Positions 11,026 to 22,197 of a stretch of 64,000 nt of DNA are shown piece by piece. Source of the stretch: Closterium sp. Naga37s-1 (lineage: Eukaryota > Streptophyta > Zygnematophyceae > Desmidiales > Closteriaceae); assembly GCA_947471745.1 (NCBI GenBank), contig CANJKZ010000955.1, positions 2,167,501 through 2,231,500 on the forward strand. Direction: 5' to 3'. The notes under the pieces were generated by a model. The model had not been told where the DNA came from, ran no database searches, and was given only the letters and a program-made list of their open reading frames with translations. The position numbers and the translations under genes were made by a program. The first letter of the stretch is position 1, and each line of letters starts with the position of its first letter.

Positions 11026-11532
11026 GGGTACATTCCTGTGGGGACACTTGTGTCTCAATCCCCGTTTTCCCGAGTCGCGCCTGTTAATTTTCCCAATGTT
11101 GTGTCACAAACATCGAATGTACCGCGATGTAGGGCGACATATTGGCAGGTTCAGTTGGACACGTTTCACTGGCGGGGATCAAAAAGAGATGTACAGGTGT
11201 GTGCATTTGACTGGGTGACAGTACACCCGTATTTTCAACCTCCGAGCAGGGGCGTGGTTTCGATGCGCGGGATCTTTTCCCTCGCAAAATTGGCATTTTC
11301 GGATGTCCAGGTGCATGTGGTCGTGTCGGGCATTTCGAGTCGCGTGCGATTCTTTAACAATGACGGGTCGTTTCACAATTCGACAGCGATGTCAGCGCGT
11401 TTCACGCTGACCAATAATAAATACAGTACAAGTCGCCGAAAGCCGATTCGCATTTGGGACACAACACAGTTTATGTTGTTTTTGGGTGTCACAAAGTGAT
11501 TGAGACACAAGTGTCCCCACAGGAATGTACCC
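11026..11532. mobile_element. MITE N (507 bp, TAA duplication, PIF/Harbinger-like)
   Basis: Perfect terminal inverted repeats of about 34 bp begin GGGTACATTCCTGTGGGG. They are flanked by TAA at 11023-11025 and 11533-11535. A 3-bp TWA target duplication and GGG-starting ends are usual for Tourist-type PIF/Harbinger MITEs; the superfamily call is inference. A 153-codon frame (11038-11499, plus) starts inside the left repeat and ends just before the right one. It matches no family I recognise and may be chance. Confidence 0.8.
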
Positions 11533-12729
11533 TAAATTGCATTGCTACAGTAACAACGACTATTGCTATTCTTGACAGTTACCATGTTGCATCGCGTAAC
11601 TTCCAAGTGCGGTTACTGGGCAGTTAAGGGTCACGACCGTTGACTGACTCCGACTGTTGACCTTCGGGTGACCCTCGACCTTCCGCATGCTCTATATGAG
11701 CTATTGCGATAATGATACAGGCGCGTAGCTTCGTTATGGAGTGGCACGCGAGTGGAGAGCCTTCGGGAATGTTACTGTAATCTTTAGGTTATTCCAACAG
11801 ATTGCAGCAAATTGGGTGTGATGGTATGTAGCTGAAGTCAGAAGTGCTGAGGAGTACATCAGAGAAAATATCATTTCCTTTTTTAGAAAGTCGTTATAAC
11901 TAATGGTTCTGTTACAGTCTTAGTCATGTCATTATCTCTTCAACAATCATCGGCGAGACGAAAATTTCGTTGCCGCCGCATTACACGGCGACAAGTCTCG
12001 CATTGAATTAGCGGCGTGTAGTTACCAATAATTGTCCGCATACACCTGCCTGCACACCTGATGAACCCACCCCACCACTGGCATTGCACTCGCACTGTCC
12101 AAGAATGGGGAGGTCGCTGCTCCAACATTTGACAACGAGTGGGGGCTTTGACGAGGAGACCTGCTCACCCAGACGAGAAACCCTTCAGCGCGACTTACGA
12201 TTCCGCACCGCACGGCGGATATTCTGCAGCACTTATTGCGCAACTACTCTTTACATGCGCGATTACTGCAATACTCTCGCATACAGTTGCATCGTGAAAG
12301 AACCGCGTCTCAGAAGCGTAATGTTTTCCGTAATATGCGGCGAGTGGAACAGCGAGCTGGGACCTGCCGAGACGAGGCTAGAAGTTATGCGCTGCACACG
12401 GACCGCCACCCTGCTCCAGGCTATCATTCCAGCCGCGCTGCGCAACAGAAGCGAGGTCGAGAGACCACCAGCCATTGGAAGTTCACATATAGGAAATAAT
12501 TTCCAGCCGTTATAGCCGCTCGGCCCGAGTGACGGTTTAGACTTCTAGCTACTATTCCGTAACATCCGGAACGCCAATCCCTCCTCCGCTGATTTAAGCC
12601 GTCAGATTCAGTAACTACGACTCAGGTTCCGTCATCATTCTGCAATTGCCAAGTACTAACCACCAGAGATACTTGGCAATCACCTAGCGGTCTCACCGTC
12701 AGTTCCCGTTTTCGAACATTCCGCGCAGC
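11533..12729. other. Host intergenic and upstream region of secreted-protein gene 1
   Basis: No convincing gene is visible. The part at 11960-12070 resembles 37520-37615 in the second host block (a CGCCGCATTA-type palindrome, a TGTAGTTACCAA-like stretch and an ACCTGC motif). The region nearer the gene shares short motifs with the upstream region of gene 2, including GCGCGATTACTGC and ATGCGGCGAG. No clear TATA box was found. Confidence 0.5.
12257..12269 (+). promoter_or_regulatory. Shared upstream motif GCGCGATTACTGC (gene 1)
   Basis: The same 13 bases occur once here, about 470 bp before the gene 1 start, and twice before gene 2 (44402-44414 and 44422-44434), 490-520 bp before its start. Conservation and spacing suggest a control site, but no known factor is assigned. 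Confidence 0.4.
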
Positions 12730-13425
12730 ATGGGTGCTATTCTTCGCTTCTCTCTCGTCATCGCACTAGCCTTCGCATGCCTGTCACTCGATATGGCGGC
12801 TTCACCGGGAAAGGCGGCTCGTATCCGTGCCGCCGAGATCGACGCGAGCTCTATGCGCGCTCTCCAAGCCTACTACTACCGCAGTCTGCTGGAAAGCGAG
12901 CTTGCGGCGGCTGATTCAGCAGATTCGGTGAACCTGGACATGGCTGCGAGCAGCGGCGGGGAGGAGGAGGAAATGGGGGATAGTACCACGGATGGCGTTG
13001 TGGTTGAGGTAGGGCGAGAGCTGTTTGGCTGGCCGCAGGGCGTGAAGGACAAGTTCAACAACGCCAGAAACAACGTCAAAAACAGTGTCGAGAGCGCCAA
13101 AAACAATATCAACAACGCCAAAAACAGCATCGCGAATGGCGTCAAATCCGGTGTCGAGACCGTGAAAAACACGGTCGTGACCGTCGCGAAAGATCCGAAT
13201 GTGAAGAAAACAATCAAGGATGCGGGGCGCACGGTAGGGGAGATCGCCAAGGAAACGGTGTCAACGAGCGGGAAGGACGCGCTCGTGAATGCGGGTGTGG
13301 GTTTCGCCGCGGGCGGAGTGGCGGGGGCAGCGGCGGCGGGTAGCGGAACGCTCCTGCGTGGCGCAGAGGCCGTGACGATGCGCCGGATCAACAGCCGTGG
13401 TGCACCCGCAGCGCGTGCAGCGTAG
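12730..13425 (+). CDS. Secreted 11-mer-repeat (LEA-like) protein, paralogue 1
   Basis: 231 residues, single exon. A signal peptide is evident (residues 1-24, core FSLVIALAFACLSL). A conserved block AAEIDASSMRALQ (34-46) follows, then an acidic Ser/Glu segment (63-84). Next comes a Lys/Asn/Ala/Val-rich amphipathic stretch (110-153) in an 11-residue register (NNARNNVKNSV, ESAKNNINNAK, NSIANGVKSGV, ETVKNTVVTVA). The C terminus has a glycine/alanine-rich hydrophobic segment (189-204) resembling a glycine zipper, which paralogue 2 lacks. 11-mer amphipathic repeats are typical of LEA group 3 and related surface-binding proteins; a protective or surface-coating role outside the cell is inference. 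The ATG chosen has the paralogue's MGA(I/L)LR start. Shared flanks argue that this is a real gene and not a chance frame. Confidence 0.72.
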   Translation: MGAILRFSLVIALAFACLSLDMAASPGKAARIRAAEIDASSMRALQAYYYRSLLESELAAADSADSVNLDMAASSGGEEEEMGDSTTDGVVVEVGRELFGWPQGVKDKFNNARNNVKNSVESAKNNINNAKNSIANGVKSGVETVKNTVVTVAKDPNVKKTIKDAGRTVGEIAKETVSTSGKDALVNAGVGFAAGGVAGAAAAGSGTLLRGAEAVTMRRINSRGAPAARAA

Positions 13426-13435
13426 GAGTATGGTG

Positions 13436-13640
13436 ACGGTGCGACAGTGTATGGTGTAAACAGCGACGGTGTATGGTGTGGTGTGGTGTGGTTTGGTGCG
13501 TGTCATGGGGTGGTTTCTGGTGCATGGCGTGGTGGTGTGGTGTGATGATGGTCGTGGTGTGTGTGAGTGCGTTGCATCGCATGGTCTGGTCTGGTGTTTG
13601 CTGTGGTGGTGTGCTTTGATGTTCTGCGTGGTGTGGCGCC
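13436..13640 (+). repeat. GT-rich tract downstream of gene 1
   Basis: Immediately after the stop is TGTAAAC (about 13456), then about 200 bp of irregular GTGTGGT repeats. Gene 2 has the same order: TGTAAAC, then a GTGTGGT tract. A GU-rich stretch after a UGUAA-type signal would suit 3'-end formation; this is inference. Confidence 0.55.
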
Positions 13641-13961
13641 TAACGTGTGAGCATGCTGAACAGTGTGAGTACTGCTTCTGTGATCTGCAAGCTGCAACAG
13701 CGGCGCCAGGAGTAGTGAATATCACACTCGGGACATCAGATATTTGCACTGCATGCTAAAGCATTTGCTGGCCATTTTACGTTTTCCTCTAGAGTAGCAG
13801 GGTAGCGCGTCTTGTGGGGATGATGCGTGTGTATGAACAAGCTGGTCAGTGCATGTGTGTGCGAGGGGGCTGGGTGGTGCATGTTTATATGGGGGTGGGT
13901 TGATGTGCCTGGTATGGCAGGGTGGGGTGGCATTCAAACCTTGCGAGCGTTGGGGCGCATC

Positions 13962-14140
13962 TTAAAGCCAGGGTCTCAAGTAGACCAAGTGCTTTGCAGT
14001 CGATGGAAGAAGGGCCTGTCTGATTGGTGTACAAATTTGGGGCCAAAGTTTAGTCCAATCTAGACTCGCAAAAGAACCCACTTTTTGCCCAAGTGCTTTG
14101 CAGTTGCACGGCCAACCCGTACATGAGACCCTGGCTTTAA
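13962..14140. mobile_element. Small MITE O with TTAA flanks
   Basis: The ends AGCCAGGGTCTCA (from 13966) and TGAGACCCTGGCT (to 14136) are perfect inverses, each flanked by TTAA. Inside, CAAGTGCTTTGCAGT occurs twice in direct orientation (about 13987 and 14090). TTAA duplications suit piggyBac-like mobilisation, but the short TIR is not diagnostic. The corresponding place after gene 2 lacks it. Confidence 0.6.
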
Positions 14141-14640
14141 ACACTGCCTTTCATTCTCAACTCAAGAAATAAACATCTAGTTGGCAATTTACTCGTTACA
14201 TCCTTCACAAACGGCCTGCCTACACTCTCTCTAGGGAGACCACATGTTTCTACGTCAATGTTCACGTTTCTCAACCACTCCAGCTCCTCTGTTGGGTGAG
14301 AATGTCGCCTCCTCTCTCCTCCCTTTCCTCTTCATCTAAATTCTACCTTCCCTCTTATTCATCCGTTTTATCTCTCCCTCTCCCCTCCCCTCCCTTCTCT
14401 CTCTGCCTGTGTCCTCTAATCTCCTCTCTCTCTCTTGTCCTCGTTGTCCTCTCTGCATACCTCCTCCCTTATCTCTTTGCATCTCTCCTCCATTTCCTCT
14501 CCCCCTCGTTCCTCACTTGGTACTCTACTCCCTGTTGGAATAACAGAAAGGTTGTGAAAGCATTCCCTATCGCAACATCACATCACCTCATAAAGAGGTT
14601 GCGCACTAACTACTATCGCATTACACTCGAATAAAGCACG
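14141..14640. other. Non-coding stretch with polypyrimidine tract
   Basis: No gene seen. About 14290-14530 is strongly C/T-rich on the plus strand (runs of TCTCCCTCTC). The stretch separates the gene 1 block from the leader-like repeats of copia F. I found no LTR for F here. Confidence 0.45.
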
Positions 14641-14969
14641 CGGCCTACAGCCTACAGCCTACTAGCCACCACCGCCAATGTTCGCGCTGCTGCTGTAACT
14701 GCCGCCTGCAGCAGCCACGAGCACCACCGCCACTGCCACTGGCCGCCCTGCCTTTTTAGCATGAGCAACAGCAGCAACAGCGCGCTTCTGCCTCCTTAGC
14801 GCGAGGAGCAGCATTACCAGCGTGCTGCTGCCCATTAGCGCGCGCAACAGCAGCAGAGCACTGTGGCCAGCAGCACTGAGTGTTGGCAGCAGCTGCTAGC
14901 ACCAGCAGCAACGGTAAGCGCCAGCAACAGCAGCCAGCACCACTCACTTCCACCCGTATTGCCGCCCTT

Positions 14970-15235
14970 GGGGCGGCCTGCACTACCCATGCTGCTCGAG
15001 CTACCCGTACTGCCTGAGCTGCCCGTACTGCCAGTGCTGGCCATACTGCCAAAGCTGCCAGTGCTGCCCGTACTGCCCATGCTGCCCCAAGCTGCCCGTA
15101 CTGCCCGAGCTACCCATACTGCCCGAGCTGCCCATACTGCCCGAGCTGCGTGTACTGCCCGAACTGCTCGTACTGCCTGAGCTGCCCGTACTGCCCGAGC
15201 TGCCTGTACTGCCCGAGCCGTCCTAGCTGGCCGAG
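14970..15235 (+). repeat. Tandem repeats in the leader of copia F
   Basis: Repeats of roughly 18 bp (CTGCCCGTACTGCCCGAG with variants) lie upstream of the F gag start, in the position of the GC-rich leaders of A, B, C, D and E but with a different unit. The flanking 14650-14960 is rich in CAGCAG and CAGCAC. Confidence 0.65.
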
Positions 15236-15300
15236 CCGCCATTCCTAGCGCTGTTCCTCTTGTCGTTACTAGATACCTGTCCCTGCCGTCGCTACTCGTT

Positions 15301-17330
15301 ATGGCGTCCTCGTCGCTTCCCCAGTTCGTGCTGCGCTTTGATGCGGAGGGTCAGGCACTAGATTTCAACGTGTGGCTGAGCGACGTTAAGCTTTACCTGC
15401 AGATCTAGCGCCAGGATAGCATCTACCTCCGCACCCCCCTTCTCTCACTGATGCCGCCACAGACGCAGAAAAGCAAGACCCCGCCACAGCTCAGGACAGG
15501 TACGGGATCTGGAAGCCGTGCGGCGCAGCTGCACGTCTCGCCCTTAGTAGCTTCCTCTCCCCTACTGAGAGCGCTCATTTTTGCCAGGTCAGGACGGATA
15601 AGGAGTATTTTTACGCCATCACTTCTCGTTACTCCACTCCCTCATCTGCTACCCTAGGCCACCTCATTATAACGTTTCTCTTTCATGGCCTGCCTACTTT
15701 CCCAACTGTCGCTAATCTGATGACCCACCTTCGCACCCTTAATGCACGCTGGCGCGACGTTTGCACTACTGAGCAACTCTCCACATGCCCCTTCCCCATG
15801 TATCTCACTCTTCACCTCGTCGCGACCCGCCTCCATGACCGCTTTGCTATTACACGCGACGCCCTCATCGCCCTACACCCTAGTGAGCCGAATCTCGATA
15901 TTTATTAGAATATTCTCACTAAGATCGAGAGCCGCCTGTGCACCATTGCCTCGACCACGCGTGAGCATGTGCCCTGTATCTCTGAGGGGTGTGCTCCTCC
16001 CAATCTCCCTGTCTTTGCTGCTTCTGCTTCGATTGCAGAGCCCGCTCCTCCTACAGAGGTTGTAGCTGCTGCTGCTGCTGCCTCGGGCGGATGCAGCAGG
16101 CTCGTGGTGGTGGTGGAGGTTCTGGTGCGACTTAAGGAGCTAACGCTGGAGGTGGTAAAGCTTCCGGTGGTACTGCAAGAGGAGGTGATGGCTCTAGGAG
16201 TGTGGCGGTATCGCAGCATCAGCCGCAGCTCCTGCAGTAGCGACAGTCTGTGCGGTAGTGGGTTTCTCAACAACAGCTTCGCCCAGAGGGTTCGGAGAGC
16301 ACTGGCTGCGATGGCAACTCCGACGGCTGGGCGTCACGTCGCCACAACGCTGGACCGTGCGAGTATCGTCTTCAAACTGGCCTTCGCGTTGGCACCGTCT
16401 GTGGACGTCAGGATCACTCAGTGGCACGCTACTTCCGCCTCCTCGTAGATCTCTACTGCCTGCGCGTCGGCCTTGAGGTTGCTCTCTCGGACTGGTACTC
16501 TTTGATGGTGTGCCTACCTTTAATATGGATATTGCTGATGTTTCAACCGTTTTGTATGTTCTTTACTCAAGAGTTCTTGGACCCTATTATTCTTGACATC
16601 TAGTATAGGATCAGTAGCTAATGCACATGTAGGATTTGCTCATGCATGTGTAGGATCTTCCGCTATTTCTAGCACAGGTGTGACTAATGATGACGCCTTG
16701 CTCTCCTTCACGCTCGACTCCGGCGCCTCTCAGTGTTTCTTTCGCGACCACACGAGTCTTGCGCCCCTTCGAGCTCATGTTGTAGTTGCGCTGGCCGACC
16801 CCTCCGCTCGATCGGTCGTCGCGCGCAGCTCCACAACACTCCCGTGTTCGGCAGACCCCTCTGGATCCCTTACGGCTCTAAACATCCCCTCGTTCTCCAG
16901 GAACATGTTTGTTGTAGGTCACCTTCAGGAACTGGGTGTCACCCCCACGTTCACTGGGCACGGGCAGTTTGTGACCTGCACGGACTCCACCACTGAGCCT
17001 CCTCTTGCCACGTTCTTGCGGGAGCCTGTCAGGTCTTCTCTCACGACACACTAAGTCCGCCCTAGTGTCTGCTTCTGGTCAGGTAGCTGCGTCCTGCTCG
17101 TATCGGTTACTCACCCACCCATCGCTTCTTTGGCACCACCACTTAGGTCACTCCTCCTTTCCGCGTATGCGTCCGATAGTTTTACGACATCTTGTCACAG
17201 CTTCCTCCCTCGTCTGCGCCGTCATGCACTCCCTGCGTTGACCAACTGCCTGTCGTCCCTCTCTCCTCCTCGCTGTCTCGCGCCACTTAGCCTCTTCAGA
17301 CTCTGCACATGGACCTCTGGGGCCCTGCCC
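15301..17330 (+). pseudogene. Gag, protease and GAG-pre-integrase remnant of copia F
   Basis: Starts MASSSLPQFVLRFDAEGQAL, parallel to the B Gag start. Many stops and frame changes follow. Recognisable pieces: Gag (15720-15908, PMYLTLHLVATRLHDRF), a protease region with LDSGASQCFF (16593-17054), and GAG-pre-integrase (LLWHHHLGHSS, about 17120) and the first integrase Asp region HMDLWGPA just before D. More diverged from B than any other family member here, so an old copy. Confidence 0.82.
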
Positions 17331-17461
17331 TGTCAAAGTTACGAACGAGAATGAATGAACTAGCAACGAGGATGAGTACAAGTACTAACCCTGAGTTGTG
17401 TTGTACCCCATATGGGCTACCTCACTACAGATTACACAATGTGCAGCATATAAGTTTTACA
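17331..17461 (-). repeat. 3' LTR of copia D
   Basis: 131 bp; its outer end on the plus strand starts TGTCAAAGTTACG. The inner end reads TTTTACA where the other copy has TTTGACA. Adjacent CACCCCCATAGGCAAAG is the family polypurine tract on the opposite strand. Confidence 0.9.
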
Positions 17462-17689
17462 CACCCCCATAGGCAAAGTGGGGGAGAACAAGTGGTCACA
17501 AGACCAGTCAAGAAAAGCAAAGCAAGCTCAAGGTGGATCACAAAGTCACCACACAGTCCGAGCACAAGCAAAGGGTCACAAGGCCAGTTCACATGCAGAG
17601 TTATATAAAGAGAACAAACAATACAGTGATCATACCCTAGCAAGTGCAAGCATGCAGGTATATATATATAGATCATAGTACAAGCAGAG

Positions 17690-20335
17690 TCAAGCAGTAA
17701 GCAAGTGAGGCAAAGTAGGCACAAGGCCTAACACAGTAGCAAAGCGCTGATGATCACCAGGCGGAAGTGCCTTGGTGAAGACATCAGCAGTGCTGGCCCA
17801 AGTGGCCACGTACGCAAGACGAAGCTGGCCACGCTGCTGCAACTCTCGAGCAAAGAAGTATCGCAGAGCGATGTGCTTCGTTCTGTGCTCCAGTCTGTGC
17901 TCCTGGCACAAGGCAATCATTGCCTTGTTGTATACGTACAGAACTAGAGGCGAACGAGGCTGCTCTCTCAAGTCGGTCAGCAGGTAGGTGAGCCAGCGTA
18001 GCTCCTGAGCAGCCACGGCCCCAGCGTACATCTCAGCCTCACAACTGGAGCTGAGAACTGAAGACGAGCGGGTAGACCGCCAAGAAACAAAGCCGGAACC
18101 AAGGCTGAAGGTGTAACTCTGTGACGACCGCTGCGTAGCTGAGTCATCAACCCAGGAGGCGTCTGCGTGACAAGTGAGAACAACTGGACCCCGTCCTCCA
18201 AGCACAAGCCCCATGCCCGACGTACTGCAGAGGTAACGCAGTACCCTCTTCGTAGCATCCCAGTGCACCTTTCGGTGCCTACCGGGAGCCACGTAGCAAG
18301 CCAGAAGGCTGAGAGGGTACGCGAGGTGAGGTCGTGTGCACGTCATCAGGTACATTAGGCAACCCACAAGCTCTGGGTACGGACCACTCGGCTCTAAGGA
18401 CTCGTCCGAAGGTGGAGCTGAGAGCGAGTGGCTGGTAGATAGAGGAGTGGGCTGTGGCGAGGAGAACTGGAAGCCGAAGCGCTGAAGGACCTGGTGCACC
18501 ATGTGTGACTGAGTCAGTGTGATGGTGCGCCGTGCTCTGTCCCGGGTGATCTGCAGGCCAAGATAGCTGCGCAGTTCACCCAGGTCAGTGCAAGTGTGTC
18601 TCTTCTGCAGCTCCGACTTCACAAGGATCAGTGCCTCAGTGTCAGCAGTGGCAAAGACAAGGTTGTCGACGTACACGAGGACGTAGAACCGCGGCAGCGA
18701 GGTGTTGGTGCGTAGAAACAGTGACGGGTCAGTAGAGGAAGGAGCAAACCCAAGAGCCGCAAGTGTAGTCCTCAGTGTGTCGTGCCACTCGCGAGGCGCC
18801 TGGCGGAGACCGTAGACTGGCCGGCGGAGGCTCCACTGGGTACCTGCAGGAAACGTCCTAGTGAAACCAGGTGGTCGGCGCAGCCAGATCTCCTCGTGCA
18901 GGCTGCCCTGCAGGAAAGCTGTGCTGAAGTCTAGAGAGTGCAACTTGTAGTCACGCTGAGCAGCAACGTGCAGCAACACCCGAAGAGTAGTCATCTTCGG
19001 GGTGGGGGAGAAGGTCTGAAAGTAGTCAACTCCCTGTCGCTGATTGAAGCCTCGAGCAACGTAACGCGCCTTGAAGGCAGGCGGAGAACACGGCGGCCTC
19101 TTCACCCTGAAAATCCACATGCCATCGACTATGTTCGCCCGAGACGGGGGAACTTCATCGACGTAGGTGCCTGTGGACCTTCAGGATTCCATCTCGGCAT
19201 CCATAGCTCCCTGCCACTGAGAGGAGTAAGGACCCGTAATCGCCTCTGCGTAAGAGCGCGGGGTCGGGATGTCTGGAGCATCCGGGTCTCCCTCAGGGGC
19301 AAGCAGTATGGAAGCGAAACGAGGTACAGCAGCTGCAAGACACTCAAAGTCCTCCTGCCAGTCCTCAAGGACGTCCGTGCCAAGAGCACACTCACCCCCG
19401 ACGAACGGAGGACTGGCAGACACAGACTCAGCAACTAGAGCAGTGGCGTAGTCGAGACGGCAGGCAGCTGCAAAGTCAAGCAGCTCAGCAAAAAGAGCAG
19501 ACGCAGCAGCAGACTCAAAGGAAGGGTCGGTGACAACAGTGGCAAGGAGACGAGAGACAGTGGGACTGGCAGCACGAGCGCTGTCAGACGCAGGGTTAGG
19601 GACCTCAGGAAGAGAGGACTCAGGAGGAGCAGGCAGAGGAACATGCAGTGGAACAGAGGAAGGACGGAGTGCCATAGCGTGCGTGCCAGGGACAGAAGGA
19701 GGACGCAAACGAGGAGCGCGACGAGCAGTGGGAACAGGCGAGACAGGACGAGACGCAGGCTCACGACGCTCTGTAAGACCGCCGGACTGCTCAGTGTAAG
19801 GAGAGGGAGCAGGCAGTGGGGAGGCTGGCTGTAACGGCGGCTGCGACTGGTCAGGCGGTGGACACAGGAAGGGAGGAGGAAGACCAGTAGAAGACGGGAC
19901 ACCAAGAATCTGCTGAAGCAGAGGAACGAAGTACGGTCGCGGCCGCACAGTGCCTCCAGCACCTCCAGCGCCAGGGTCAACAGCTCCAGCTCCTGCAGCT
20001 CCAGCGCCTCCGGCGCCAGTGCCTCCAACTCCAGCTCCTGCAGCTCCAGCGCCTCCAACTCCAGCTCCTGCAGCTCCAGCGCCTCCTGCGCCAGGGCCTC
20101 CAACTCCAGCTCCCCCGGCTCCAGTGCCTCCTGCGCCAGGGCCTCTTGCTCCAGCGCCTCCAGCGCCAGCTGCTTTAGGCTCCGTAGGGTCTCCAGCTCC
20201 AGCGCACCCAACACCACCAGTCCCGGCAGGTCCAGCACCACTGGTACGAGCACCTCCAGGACCAGTAGCCGCAGTACCTCCTGTACCGCCAACTACAGCA
20301 GTAACAGCAGCACCTCCAGCTCCAGTGTCTCCAGC
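17690..20335 (-). pseudogene. Linker, RT and RNase H of copia D
   Basis: An open frame runs from MWIFRVKRPP (19120) to the stop at 17690. It contains RVT_2 and RNase H, but the active site is YVDN (about 18665) in place of YVDD, which should abolish polymerisation. Upstream, TGG to TGA at about 19178 (MES-stop) separates the preceding 19181-19948 frame, which carries the linker PRPYFVPLLQQILG and the acidic GGECALGTDVLEDW block. A Gly/Ala-rich repeat (19950-20335) follows, then the deletion junction to Gag in another frame. Confidence 0.88.
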
Positions 20336-20342
20336 GAAGAGA

Positions 20343-20885
20343 GAGAAAGTGGTCCCTGACAGAGGGAAGAGAGTCAGGGAGGCGAGAGACTATGAAGTAG
20401 AGGGTGATGAACATGGGGGGCTGGTTCGTGGCAAGGAACTCAGCAGGGACGGTGGCGCGGTAGCGAGCGTCGCTAGTGCGCAAGTGGGTAACCAGGTCCG
20501 CTACTGTGGCAAAAGCCGACAGCTCAGGGAACAGGTAGGGCAGTAGCAGTCTGCCAAGAGCAGCAGTGGCAGGGGAGGAGTAGCGAGCAACGACAGCGTC
20601 GTTCAGGGCCTGTGCTGTCCTGTGCTATCCAAAGTGAGTACATTCGGCCACCGGCAGGTGGTTGCGAATGGCTAAGCGGGCAGTAGCGTCACGAGATAGC
20701 CACTGGGAACGAGTCGCACCGTCAGCTGTGGCGGGAGGGGCTGGAGCGACACCGGACACGTGGTCAAACAGTGAGACACTGTCCTTAATATCGCTCAGTA
20801 GGTACAGTTGCAGATCGTCGTGCCACGTGTCAAATGCAACCGGTCTGGCCTCATGATCGAACGCTAGAACTCTAAGCGAAGCCAC
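20343..20885 (-). pseudogene. N-terminal Gag fragment of copia D
   Basis: Aligns with the first half of the B Gag (VASLRVLAFDHEARPVAFD, then PMFITLYFIVSRLPDSL). The expected start codon is GTG (20883-20885) where the family has ATG. The frame breaks near 20630. The fragment stops at RDHFLSL, where the deletion joins it to the linker. Confidence 0.82.
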
Positions 20886-20934
20886 AGTGGCGCAGCACTC
20901 AGGAGAAGCAGTAGCAGCAGTAGCAGCAGGAGCA

Positions 20935-22030
20935 GTAGCCAAGGGGCCAAGGGGCGGGGCCGAGGGGCCTAGGGGCCGAGGGGCCAAACACGAGGGTGGC
21001 GGGGTCGAGGGGCCGAGGGGCCAAGGGTCCTAGGGGCCGAGGGGCTGAGAAGACTAGGGGCCGAGGGGCCAAGGGGCCTAGGGGCTGAGGGGCCGAGGGG
21101 CGGGGCCAAGGGGCCAAACACGAGGGCGAGGGGCCAAACACGAGGTCGAGGGGCCAAGGGGCCTAGGGGCCGAGGGGCCAAACATGAGGGTGAGGGCCGA
21201 GGGGCAGAACAGGAGGGGCCTAGGGGCCGAGGGGCCAAACACGAGGGTGGCAGGGCCGAGGGGCCGAGGGGCCAAGGGTCCTAGGGGCCGAGGGGCCGAG
21301 GGGACTAGGGGCCGAGGGGCCAAGGGGCGGGGTCGAGGGGCCAAACACGAGGCCGAGGGGCCAAACACGAGGCCGAGGGGCCGAGGGGCGGGGCCGAGGG
21401 GCCAAACACGAGGCCGTGGGGCCTAGGCTAGGGGCCGACGGGCCTGGGGGCCAAGGGGCGCGACGGGCAAAGGGGCCGGGGCCTAGGGGCGAAGGGGCCG
21501 AGGGGCGCGACGGGCGAATGGGGCCGATGGGGTGGCGCGACGGGCCTAAGGGGCGCGACGGGCCTAGGGGCGCGACGGGCCAAGGGGCCGGGGCCGAGGG
21601 GCGAAGGGGCCGAGGGGCGCGACGGGCGAAGGGGCCGTGGGGTGGCGCGACGGGCCTAAGGGGCGCGACGGGCCTAGGGGCGCGACGCGCCAAGGGGCCG
21701 GGGCCGAGGGGCGAAGGGGCCGAGGGGCGCGACGGGCGAAGGGGCCGTGGGGTGGCGCGACGGGCCTAAGGGGCGCGACGGGCCTAGGGGCGCGACGGGC
21801 CAAGGGGCCGGGGCCGAGGGGCAAAGGGGCCGAGGGGCGCGACGGGCGAAGGGACCGTGAGGTGGCGCGACGGGCCTAAGGGGCGCGACGGGCCTAGGGG
21901 CGCGACGGGCCAAGGGTCCGGGGCCTAGGGGCGAAGGGGCCGTGGGGTGGCGCGACGGGCCTAAGGGGCGCGACGGGCCTAGGGGCGCGACGGGCCAAGG
22001 GGCCAGGGCCAAGGGGGGTACTAGCAGCGC
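20935..22030 (-). repeat. GC-rich leader of copia D with 110-bp higher-order repeat
   Basis: The inner part (20935-21430) is a scrambled array of GGGGCCGAGGGGCC and CCAAACACGAGG. The outer part (21460-22010) is a higher-order array: the block beginning GGTGGCGCGACGGGCCTAAG starts at 21531, 21641, 21751 and 21861, exactly 110 bp apart, then at 21946 (85 bp). Confidence 0.85.
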
Positions 22031-22067
22031 AGCAGGTGGTGGGCCCAAGGAACCTGCTCTGATTCCA

Positions 22068-22197
22068 TGTCAAAGTTACGAACGAGAATGAATGAACTAG
22101 CAGCAGGATGAGTACAAGTACTAACCCTGAGTTGTATTGTACCCCATATGGGCTACCCCACTACAGACTACACAATGTGCAGCATATAAGTTTGACA
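22068..22197 (-). repeat. 5' LTR of copia D
   Basis: 130 bp, TGTCAAAC to TTTGACA on the minus strand, next to primer-binding site TGGAATCAGAGCAGG and a GGGCCCACCACC box. The post-site hairpin seen in A and E is degenerate here. Confidence 0.9.

Larger units (their letters stand above)
17331..22197 (-). mobile_element. Copia D, internally deleted, TSD TGCCC
   Basis: LTRs at 17331-17461 and 22068-22197 differ at about six positions. The 5-bp target duplication TGCCC lies at 17326-17330 and 22198-22202. The minus-strand element keeps a primer-binding site (TGGAATCAGAGCAGG, 22053-22067), leader, N-terminal Gag, linker, reverse transcriptase and RNase H. A deletion with its junction near 20335 removes the rest of Gag, the protease and the integrase. 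At 4.9 kb it is about 2.5 kb shorter than B. Confidence 0.93.

Noticed and set aside
12084-12515. 143-codon frame upstream of gene 1
   Set aside because: No recognisable domain; composition resembles non-coding sequence, and the homologous region before gene 2 lacks it.
20935-22030. CRISPR-like or other regularly spaced repeat array
   Set aside because: The 110-bp periodic blocks are GC tandem repeats without unique spacers, in the leader position of a retrotransposon in a eukaryotic genome.
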